Assembly (NCBI GenBank): GCA_035518715.1
Contig: DATIXJ010000099.1
Span: 1-13,312, forward strand
DNA from: DATIXJ01 sp035518715
GTDB lineage: Bacteria > Bacteroidota > Ignavibacteria > UBA10030 > SZUA-254
DNA: 13,312 nucleotides
Direction of reading: 5' to 3'
Position numbers and translations under genes: made by a program. Below the pieces are notes generated by a model. That model was not told the origin of the DNA and did no database searches. It worked only from the letters and a program-made list of their open reading frames with translations. Shown here in pieces: positions 7,193-13,312 of this stretch; within the stretch, counting starts at the first letter, position 1, and each line of letters opens with the position of its first letter.

Positions 7193-8416
7193 ATGATCAA
7201 GATCATCGTGGTATGCATGTGCTTCAACGCCTTCGCGTTCTCCCAGTCCAGTGAGTGGACTCTGCAGGAGGCAGAAACGCAGGCAGTGCAGCATAATCTC
7301 TCAATTCTGGCACAACATTTTGAGATCAATCTCGCAGATGCAGATTCGATTACTGCACGATTGATTCCAAATAACCCGGCCCTGTCTCTCAATGCAGATG
7401 TCACCCCGGAAGCCGGGAGCATTGCACCGGAGAGGAAGAACTACTTTGCATGGCTGACGTTTCCGGTTGAATTGGGCGGCAAACGCTCGAACAGGATTGC
7501 AGTAGCGGATGCTGAAAAGGCCGGGGCGGCTTACGACTTTGATGATGCGGTCCGTCATCTCCTGCTTCAGGTGCGCACCGAATTCTATGACGTTCTGAAT
7601 GCAAAGGCCGCGCTTGCCCTTGCGGTCGACAATGAGAACTCACTCGACAGCATTGTTTCGCTCAACACAATCCGGCTCAAAGCAAGTGACATCTCAGAGT
7701 CTGAATTGATGCGCAGCCGGATTCTTGCAGAGCAGCAGCGACTAGAAGTCGGGGAAGCGCGTATCGGATATACTACTGCCGCGCGGACGCTCCAGCTCGA
7801 TCTCGGTCTTTCCCCCACGGGAGATCAATTCGAAGTTGGCGGCGATATTGAGAGACTTCCCGACACACTTACGCAGACTCTCGCAGAGCTGGAAGAAGTA
7901 GCGCTTGGACGGCGATCCGATCTTCTCGCATTGAGGTCCCGGCTCGACCAGGCAGTCGCCCAGGAACACCTGGAGGAATCGAACGGGATTATCGATTTAT
8001 CGGTCGGGGGATATTACTCCCAGCAGCTCGGACAGTCATTCACGGGTGTGACGCTTTCGGCGCCGATCCCGCTGTTCAATCGGAATCAGGGCAACAGGGA
8101 GAAATCAGCTGCTCTGGTTGAGCAGATCCGGTTGCAGGTTGCGGATCTCGAACGGCGGACAACGAGCGATGTCGAAACTGCATACTACGAATATCAGATA
8201 CGCCGGCAAATTGTGGCAAGAATGCAGACCAATGTTGTTTCGCTTTCCCGGTCGGTCAGAGAAACGGTGGCGTATGCCTATCGCCGAGGCGGCACCTCCA
8301 TACTCGATTTCCTGGATGCTCAGAGAACATTTAACGATACGATGAAATCCTACTACGACGCACTGACGGCTCTTCACAAGAGCTCATTTGCATTACGTGC
8401 GGCAGCGGGGATATGA
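7193..8416 (+). CDS. TolC-family outer-membrane channel, CzcC/CusC-like
   Basis: Outer-membrane factor of a tripartite metal efflux pump, 407 residues. A short signal peptide (MIKIIVVCMCFNAFAFS, about 1-17) precedes two outer-efflux repeats. The first opens with WTLQEAETQAVQHN (22-35). The second has GLSPTGD, then the beta region LSVGGYYSQQLGQS and TLSAPIPLFNRNQGN, then long helices ending in RRGGTSILDFLDAQRTFNDT, a strong signature of this family. ATG 7193 is chosen over TTG 7190 because GGAG (7184-7187) lies five bases upstream. Its stop forms an ATGA overlap with the adaptor gene. It should trimerise in the outer membrane and dock onto the adaptor and RND pump encoded downstream. Confidence 0.9.
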   Translation: MIKIIVVCMCFNAFAFSQSSEWTLQEAETQAVQHNLSILAQHFEINLADADSITARLIPNNPALSLNADVTPEAGSIAPERKNYFAWLTFPVELGGKRSNRIAVADAEKAGAAYDFDDAVRHLLLQVRTEFYDVLNAKAALALAVDNENSLDSIVSLNTIRLKASDISESELMRSRILAEQQRLEVGEARIGYTTAARTLQLDLGLSPTGDQFEVGGDIERLPDTLTQTLAELEEVALGRRSDLLALRSRLDQAVAQEHLEESNGIIDLSVGGYYSQQLGQSFTGVTLSAPIPLFNRNQGNREKSAALVEQIRLQVADLERRTTSDVETAYYEYQIRRQIVARMQTNVVSLSRSVRETVAYAYRRGGTSILDFLDAQRTFNDTMKSYYDALTALHKSSFALRAAAGI

Positions 8417-9432
8417 AACGGATGAAATTCACAATGAGGCATGATATGAAAACGGCACAGTTTATCACATTGGTTATCGCGGGTGTCTGGATTCTTCTCC
8501 AAAATATCGCATGCAACAAGTCAGATTCACAGGCGGCGGAGAAATCAGCGGAGACCGCAGTTCCGCAGGTCCTGAAGAACGGGGAAGAGATTCTTTTTCC
8601 CCCCGGCTCCCCCCAGCTCGAAGAGATTCACACGGATTCCGCACGACTGCAGCAAGTGCAACTCAGCATTTCGGCGCCGGCGCATATTGCCGCGAGCGTG
8701 GTCCGGTCGGAATTCGGAACATCCGGTCTCTTTCTCTTCGAGACGCAGGAATTGACGGAACTGTACGCGGAGTTCGTGAAAGCCGGTTCGAATGCCGACA
8801 GGGCATCACGCCAGTTCGAGCGAATAACGGATCTCAAAGCGCACATGGCTGCAGCCGAAAAAGACGTCGTGGATGCAGAGCACGAGTATCATGAAGCGCA
8901 GGCAGATCTGGCCGAAAAGGAGAGCCGGCTGCGAGCTGACGGCATCGACCCGAAGGCGCTTCTGGCCACACTTCCCGGCTTCCTCTGGATCCTCGCGGAT
9001 ATCCCGGAGAGCGAAATCTCATCGGTCCAGTTACATTCGACGGCAGTGTGGAAGTCCAATTCTTTTCCGGAAAGGAGGTTTACGGGGCACGTGGCAGCCA
9101 TCGGCGATGTCGTGGATCCCGCCACACGCACCTTGAAGATCCGCGTGCTGCTCAGGAACGAGAACCAGCATCTGCGCCCGGGGATGTTCGGCTCCGTCGT
9201 CTTGCAGGAGGCAGTTCACAAGATGCTCATGGTTCCAACATCGGCTGTCATCATGGTCCAGGGGAATTCCTACGTCTTCGAGCAAACCGGCGCGGGGCAA
9301 TTCCGGAGGGAGAAAATCGTCATCGAAGGTGAATCGGCACAGAACACTGTTGTGTCATCGGGAATTCGTGACGGAGAGATCGTTGCAACTGACGGCGCAC
9401 TCCTCTTGAAGGGCCTCAGCTTCGGTTATTAA
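8413..9432 (+). CDS. RND periplasmic adaptor (CzcB/CusB-like), apparently lacking the lipoyl domain
   Basis: Membrane-fusion protein linking the RND pump to the outer-membrane channel, 339 residues from ATG 8413 (ATGA overlap with the channel gene). An in-frame ATG at 8446 has a better ribosome site (GAGG, six bases upstream) and starts directly at the signal peptide, giving 328 residues. The signal ends at LLQNIACNK (28-36), a loose lipobox with Cys34. Visible parts are a helical hairpin (about 112-175), a beta-barrel region with FTGHVAAIGDVVDPATRTLKIR (223-244) and LRPGMFGSVVL (254-264), and a membrane-proximal region ending GEIVATDGALLLKG (321-334). The two lipoyl half-motifs usual on either side of the hairpin are missing: about 90-110 and 176-192 run straight into and out of the helices. 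The frame is intact, so this looks like a variant rather than a pseudogene. Confidence 0.85.
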   Translation: MKRMKFTMRHDMKTAQFITLVIAGVWILLQNIACNKSDSQAAEKSAETAVPQVLKNGEEILFPPGSPQLEEIHTDSARLQQVQLSISAPAHIAASVVRSEFGTSGLFLFETQELTELYAEFVKAGSNADRASRQFERITDLKAHMAAAEKDVVDAEHEYHEAQADLAEKESRLRADGIDPKALLATLPGFLWILADIPESEISSVQLHSTAVWKSNSFPERRFTGHVAAIGDVVDPATRTLKIRVLLRNENQHLRPGMFGSVVLQEAVHKMLMVPTSAVIMVQGNSYVFEQTGAGQFRREKIVIEGESAQNTVVSSGIRDGEIVATDGALLLKGLSFGY

Positions 9433-9463
9433 GATGATGGACGGCAGAGGGAACTAACGAATC

Positions 9464-12400
9464 ATGATCCGCAAAATTGTTGCATTTGCTCTGGCCCAGC
9501 GGTTCCTCAGTCTGGCAGCGGCCGCTCTTCTTATCGGCATCGGCATCTGGGCATACACGCAGCTGAAAATTGAAGCATACCCGGATGTCGGCGACACCGA
9601 AGTGGAAATTATCACCAAGTATCCGGGCAGAGCCGCCGACGAGGTTGAACAGCAGATCACCATTCCTCTTGAGCGCGCCGTAAATAACGTGCCGCACGTT
9701 CTTGAGCGTCGTTCGAAGACGATCTTCGGACTTTCCACCATTCAGTTGACCTTTGAAGACGGAACAGATGACTATTTTGCACGCCAGCTCGTGATGGAAA
9801 AACTGAGGGATGCGGATCTCCCCGACGGTGTCACACCCGAACTGGCACCGATCTGGACACCCGTCGGAGAGATATACCGTTACATTATCACCGGGCCTCC
9901 GCAATACTCTGTCACGGATCTTCGCACACTGCAGGATTGGGTGGTAACTCCCCGGCTTCTTCAAACGCCCGGGATCGCCGATGTTGTCAATTTCGGAGGA
10001 CTGGTAAAACAATTCGATGTTCTGATTGACCCCACATCGCTCGCAAAGTACAACGTCTCGCTTCAGCAGATTGCGGGAGCGATCGGGGCAAACAACATCA
10101 ACACCGGAGGAAACATTCTCCCGCTTGGGGAACAGGGTCTTGCGGTGCGGGGGATCGGTCGCATAACCTCCGCAGACGACATCCGAAATATTGTGATCAC
10201 CTCCACGAACGGAGTTCCGATATTCATCAAGGATATTGCCTCCGTCGAAATCGGAGCACTCCCCCCTACCGGCATTCTCGGGTTCACGGATCTTTCTCAC
10301 GGCGTTGATCTGGATCAGAGCATACAGGGTCTGATTCTGATGAGACGGGGGGAAAACCCTTCGGAGGTTCTCGAGCGGGTCAAACAGAAGATCATGGAAA
10401 TCAATGAAACGAGCCTGCCGCCCGGCGTTGTCCTGAGAACGACATACGACCGTACCGAACTTGTCAATAATACGCTTCGGACGGTCTCACGAACGCTGTT
10501 CGAAGGGATCTCGATCGTTCTGGTGGTCCTCATATTCTTCCTCGGCAGTATCCGCACCGCGCTCGTCGTGGCAATCACCATTCCGCTCTCTCTCCTCTTC
10601 GCGTTCATTGCAATGCATTTCACGGGAATTCCGGCGAATCTCCTCTCTCTTGGTGCGATTGATTTCGGGATTATTGTCGATGGGGCGCTCGTGATGGCGG
10701 AAAACATCGTGCGACGCGTGCATACGTCGACTCCGGAAGAGAAGGAACGTGGAACGTTGTGGATCGTTCTGGATGCAGCAAGAGAAGTCGAGCGTGAGAT
10801 TTTCTTTTCGATCACGATTATCCTTCTGGCATACCTACCGCTCTTCACCTTGCAGCGCGTGGAAGGGAAGCTGTTCTCTCCCATGGCCTACACCATATCG
10901 TACGCCATTTTCGGATCAATGCTGGTAGCGCTTACGCTTATTCCCGTGATTTTATCGTTCACTCTGGGAAGCAGGGTGGCTCCCCGTGCTAATCCGGTGA
11001 TGACCTGGATGACGGCGAAATATCAAGCGCTGTTGAACGACATCATTCGACGGCGAACGGCAATCATCATCGGGTCCGTCGTCCTCGTGGCAGGTGCACT
11101 TGTTCTCGGAGGCCGCCTGGGCACAGAGTTTCTGCCCGAGCTTGATGAGGGATCATTCAATATCCGGTGCATTTTTCCGGCCGGCATCTCGCTCCAGGAA
11201 GCCGCCAGGATCGTTCCGACCGTCCGTCACCTTATTTCAAAGTCGCCGGAAGTTTCCACGGTGATTTCCCAGCTCGGCCGAAACGACGACGGAACCGATC
11301 CGTACGGGCCAAACCGGTGTGAAGTTCTCGTGGGATTGAAGCCCTACGACACATGGAAATCCGGACGACGCAAAGATGAGCTGTTGCTGGAAATCAAGAA
11401 CCGCCTCGAGAGTCATCTCCCGGGTTCGGTCATAAGTTTTTCGCAGCCTATTCTGGACAATGTCACCGAGGCAGTCACGGGCTCTGTTGCAGATCTTGCC
11501 ATTCTCATCAACGGTGAGGATCTCGGACTGATGCGTTCCACCGCGGATACGATTCTTTCCGTCATCAGGAAGATTCCCGGGGCAAGTGAATATGGCATCG
11601 AACAGGAGGGCGGACAGGCACAACTCACAATCCGTGTCGATCGGCAGAGTGTCGCTCGTTACGGCATCAATGTGCGGGATGTTCAGGACGTCCTCGAAAT
11701 GGCTGTCGGCGGACGGACGGTCGGTACTCTTTACGAAGGAGAGCGGAGGTTTGATATCGTCATCCGGTACCCGCAGGAATTTCGATCTACTCCGGCAGAT
11801 ATCGGGAATATTCTCGTCGATGCACCCAGCGGACAGCGCATTCCGCTCAACACTCTCGCATCGATCACGATTGATGACGGTGCAACAATAATCTCGCGGC
11901 AAGACGGGGAACGTCAGATATCGGTCCGGACGAATATCCGCGGAAGAGACCAGGGCGGCTTCGTGGCTGAAGCGCAGGCACGGATCGCCGAGGCAATTCA
12001 TCTGCCGCATGGCTACGGACTCGAATGGGGAGGCCAGTTCGAGAACCTCGATCGGGCACGAAAGCGGCTGACAATCGTGATACCAATTACCATCGCTATC
12101 ATTTTTATCATCCTCTTCGCCTTGTTCAAGCAGGTCAAGTATGCCGCGATCGTTCTTATGAACGTTCCGTTCGCACTTATCGGCGGCGTCTCCGCCCTTT
12201 TCCTGCGCGGGATGAATTTTAACGTCAGTGCCGGTGTGGGGTTCGTTTCTCTCTTTGGCGTAGCAGTCATGAGCGGCGTGTTGCTGGTTTCTCACATCAA
12301 CAACCTTCGAATTGACGAGGGTTTGGACCTCGAGTCGGCAATCCGGAAAGGTGCATCGATGCAGTTGAGACCTATTCTCATGATGATGATTGTTGCCATG

Positions 12401-12667
12401 CTTGGATTACTGCCCGCAGCGAGAGCAACAGGCATCGGCTCGGATGTTCAGCGTCCTCTTGCCACGGTAATCGTGGGTGGTCTCGCGTCTGCGCTGATTT
12501 TCACCCTCATCGCTTTGCCGGCGATATACTATTTCGTCGAAGAGCACGAACGCCGGCGGGAACGTAAACGTGCCAGGCAGCTCCTCCAGCGGTCGGGTGA
12601 ATCCGGTGCGCACCGTTCCGACGAACCGAGCACTCCTGCCGGAGAGGAACTGACGGCCGGTGAATAA
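9464..12667 (+). CDS. czcA: Heavy-metal efflux RND pump, CzcA family
   Basis: Inner-membrane proton/metal antiporter of the HME-RND family, 1067 residues, full length. It has a first transmembrane helix (about 11-30) and a porter domain beginning AYPDVGDTEVEI. The TM4 proton-relay motif DFGIIVDGALVMAEN carries Asp400, Asp406 and Glu413, matching CzcA Asp402, Asp408 and Glu415. That motif is of the type linked to divalent cations (Zn, Co, Cd, Ni) rather than the Cu/Ag form, though it does not fix the substrate. The second porter half begins at LPELDEGSFNIR, and typical C-terminal helices follow (GVGFVSLFGVAVMSGVLLVSHI region). An Arg-rich cytoplasmic tail of about 42 residues follows the last helix. 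The ATG at 9464 lies 31 bases after the adaptor gene, with AGAGGGA upstream at a rather long spacing. Confidence 0.95.
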   Translation: MIRKIVAFALAQRFLSLAAAALLIGIGIWAYTQLKIEAYPDVGDTEVEIITKYPGRAADEVEQQITIPLERAVNNVPHVLERRSKTIFGLSTIQLTFEDGTDDYFARQLVMEKLRDADLPDGVTPELAPIWTPVGEIYRYIITGPPQYSVTDLRTLQDWVVTPRLLQTPGIADVVNFGGLVKQFDVLIDPTSLAKYNVSLQQIAGAIGANNINTGGNILPLGEQGLAVRGIGRITSADDIRNIVITSTNGVPIFIKDIASVEIGALPPTGILGFTDLSHGVDLDQSIQGLILMRRGENPSEVLERVKQKIMEINETSLPPGVVLRTTYDRTELVNNTLRTVSRTLFEGISIVLVVLIFFLGSIRTALVVAITIPLSLLFAFIAMHFTGIPANLLSLGAIDFGIIVDGALVMAENIVRRVHTSTPEEKERGTLWIVLDAAREVEREIFFSITIILLAYLPLFTLQRVEGKLFSPMAYTISYAIFGSMLVALTLIPVILSFTLGSRVAPRANPVMTWMTAKYQALLNDIIRRRTAIIIGSVVLVAGALVLGGRLGTEFLPELDEGSFNIRCIFPAGISLQEAARIVPTVRHLISKSPEVSTVISQLGRNDDGTDPYGPNRCEVLVGLKPYDTWKSGRRKDELLLEIKNRLESHLPGSVISFSQPILDNVTEAVTGSVADLAILINGEDLGLMRSTADTILSVIRKIPGASEYGIEQEGGQAQLTIRVDRQSVARYGINVRDVQDVLEMAVGGRTVGTLYEGERRFDIVIRYPQEFRSTPADIGNILVDAPSGQRIPLNTLASITIDDGATIISRQDGERQISVRTNIRGRDQGGFVAEAQARIAEAIHLPHGYGLEWGGQFENLDRARKRLTIVIPITIAIIFIILFALFKQVKYAAIVLMNVPFALIGGVSALFLRGMNFNVSAGVGFVSLFGVAVMSGVLLVSHINNLRIDEGLDLESAIRKGASMQLRPILMMMIVAMLGLLPAARATGIGSDVQRPLATVIVGGLASALIFTLIALPAIYYFVEEHERRRERKRARQLLQRSGESGAHRSDEPSTPAGEELTAGE

Positions 12668-12694
12668 CAATAACCGAAATCCGGAGTCACGACG

Positions 12695-13045
12695 ATGAGC
12701 CTACAATCTGTCGGAAGCGGGAAAATGATGCTCATCTTCATTGATGAAGATGACACGTTCGAGCACATGCCGCTGTACGAGGCAATATTGCGCCGGCTGC
12801 GCAAGCTTGATGTGGCGGGAGCACAAGTATTCCGGGGAATTATGGGGTATGGATCTCAGCACAGAATTTTTGGACAAGGAACGCTCGGAATTCCCGACAA
12901 TCGGCCGATCACGATCGTTGTCATCGAGCAGGAAGAAATTATCTCACGCGCGATAAATGAGATTAAAGCGATTGTGGGGGAAGGGGTGATCGTGGTGATC
13001 GACGCGCTCATCCATCCGATTCATCAACATCCACCCTCTTCGTAA
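12695..13045 (+). CDS. DUF190 (PII-like) protein
   Basis: Cytoplasmic protein of 116 residues of the DUF190 family, which has a ferredoxin-like, PII-related fold and probably forms trimers. Family markers are MPLYEAILRRLRKLDVAGAQVFRGIMGYG (25-53), PITIVVIEQEEII (71-83) and the late VGEGVIVVIDALI segment (94-106). The C-terminus is His-rich (HPIHQHP, with His107, His110 and His112), which could bind metal. GGAG (12683-12686) sits eight bases before the ATG. It follows the RND gene by only 27 bases, so it is probably the last gene of the efflux operon and may sense a ligand or modulate the pump. No biochemical role can be read from the sequence. Confidence 0.88.
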   Translation: MSLQSVGSGKMMLIFIDEDDTFEHMPLYEAILRRLRKLDVAGAQVFRGIMGYGSQHRIFGQGTLGIPDNRPITIVVIEQEEIISRAINEIKAIVGEGVIVVIDALIHPIHQHPPSS

Positions 13046-13121
13046 GACATGCGCGGGGCGGGCCAAACGGACACGTATGCAAACGGCATGGTCAACCAAT
13101 GATTACCGTGAAGATTCGATG

Positions 13122-13153
13122 ATGCATATGGGCTCGCCTGCGCATTATTTTTT
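13122..13153 (+). terminator. Candidate intrinsic terminator of the efflux operon
   Basis: ATGC (13122-13125) pairs with GCAT (13142-13145). The stem continues imperfectly inward to GG (13130-13131) with CC (13137-13138), and TTATTTTTT follows immediately (13145-13153). The stem has a mismatch and a bulge, so strength is uncertain, but its place between the DUF190 gene and a new promoter fits. The stretch 13046-13121 shows no gene or clear site. Confidence 0.4.
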
Positions 13154-13163
13154 GTGCCCCCTC

Positions 13164-13192
13164 TTGACAATACAATAAAAATATTGTATAGT
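13164..13192 (+). promoter_or_regulatory. Near-consensus sigma-70 promoter
   Basis: A perfect TTGACA -35 box (13164-13169) and a TATAGT -10 box (13187-13192) are separated by 17 bases. The region is much more AT-rich than its surroundings. A transcript starting six to seven bases after the -10 box would begin at or beside the ATG at 13199, so it would have almost no 5' leader. Confidence 0.75.
13170..13189. promoter_or_regulatory. Perfect 20-bp inverted repeat overlapping the promoter (candidate operator)
   Basis: ATACAATA (13170-13177) and TATTGTAT (13182-13189) are exact reverse complements separated by AAAA. The repeat fills the spacer and enters the -10 box, so a dimer bound here would block RNA polymerase. 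I cannot assign it to a regulator family from the sequence. Confidence 0.6.
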
Positions 13193-13198
13193 AAATTC

Positions 13199-13300
13199 AT
13201 GAGCACATCCATTCTTCATACGTTCCCACTCGGCTGGTATTGGTACGGATATTCCTGGTGGTGCGTTGTTTCCGCACACGGTGGGAAAAGAATGGCATAA
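13199..13300 (+). CDS. 33-codon ORF with clustered Trp/Tyr codons, possible leader peptide
   Basis: ATG at 13199 to TAA at 13298-13300, with the ATG at the predicted transcription start. Codons 13-21 read W-Y-W-Y-G-Y-S-W-W: four Trp and three Tyr in nine codons. A small stem, GTGCG (13261-13265) with CGCAC (13273-13277), overlaps the end of that run. This would suit a regulatory leader peptide, but no downstream gene or terminator is visible before the window ends. Alternatively the ORF is chance: a second + frame is open from 13203 to the window end but has no good start, so a frameshifted or degraded gene start cannot be excluded. Confidence 0.35.
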   Translation: MSTSILHTFPLGWYWYGYSWWCVVSAHGGKRMA

Positions 13301-13312
13301 ACTCGAGATTAG

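Noticed and set aside
9416..10300. 294-codon open frame on the - strand
   Set aside because: It is antisense to the start of czcA, has no recognisable domain and an odd basic, charged composition. The + strand frame is an unmistakable RND pump.
11237..12295. 352-codon open frame on the - strand
   Set aside because: Antisense to czcA, with no family resemblance and no ribosome site of note. Long antisense frames are expected opposite genes with this codon use.
13024..13212. 62-codon open frame on the - strand after the DUF190 gene
   Set aside because: It overlaps the 3' end of the DUF190 gene and the promoter/operator on the + strand, and its product has no recognisable feature.
1..13312. 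CRISPR array, tRNA, rRNA or insertion sequence
   Set aside because: No regularly spaced repeats, no cloverleaf or rRNA-like segments and no transposase were seen. The short ORF at 13199 has an N-terminus faintly like some transposases, but the rest does not support it.

Overview
The window reads as about 13.3 kb of chromosome from a Gram-negative, aerobically respiring bacterium of moderate GC content. Outer-membrane proteins (a beta-barrel protein and a TolC-type channel), a YfiM/DUF2279-like exported protein and the gene order around ctaA-ctaB point to the FCB group (Bacteroidota, Ignavibacteriota, Rhodothermota or relatives). This placement is inferred from gene content and is not certain. 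Several starts have Shine-Dalgarno sequences, and the two best promoters are of the TTGACA/TATAAT kind rather than the Bacteroides -33/-7 kind. All convincing genes are on the + strand.

Region 1 (13-4843) is a tight six-gene cluster for cytochrome oxidase maturation: heme A synthase (ctaA), heme O synthase (ctaB), an ABC-2 ATPase and permease pair, a SCO1/SenC copper chaperone and a DUF420 membrane protein. Four of the five junctions are 4-bp ATGA overlaps or directly abutting codons. ctaB makes heme O, ctaA oxidises it to heme A, SCO delivers or reduces copper at the CuA site, and DUF420 is a likely assembly factor. The cargo of the ABC exporter is unknown. No oxidase subunit gene lies in the window; they may be upstream.

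Region 2 (4909-6509) is a pair of translationally coupled envelope genes: an exported DUF2279 protein and a small outer-membrane beta-barrel protein. Region 3 (about 6553-7102) has a candidate promoter, a small exported protein of unknown function and a good candidate terminator.

Region 4 (about 7138-13153) is a heavy-metal efflux operon: a 25-bp dyad, then a CzcC/CusC-like outer-membrane channel, an unusual CzcB-like adaptor that seems to lack both lipoyl half-motifs, a CzcA-type RND pump whose motif suits divalent cations, and a PII-like DUF190 protein, followed by a candidate terminator. The three pump parts should form a proton-driven inner-to-outer-membrane export complex, and DUF190 may regulate it.

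Region 5 (13164-13312) starts a new transcription unit. It has a near-consensus sigma-70 promoter with a perfect 20-bp inverted repeat in its spacer and -10 box. A 33-codon ORF begins where the transcript should start and holds a run of Trp and Tyr codons. This resembles a regulated attenuation leader, but the window ends before any downstream gene.
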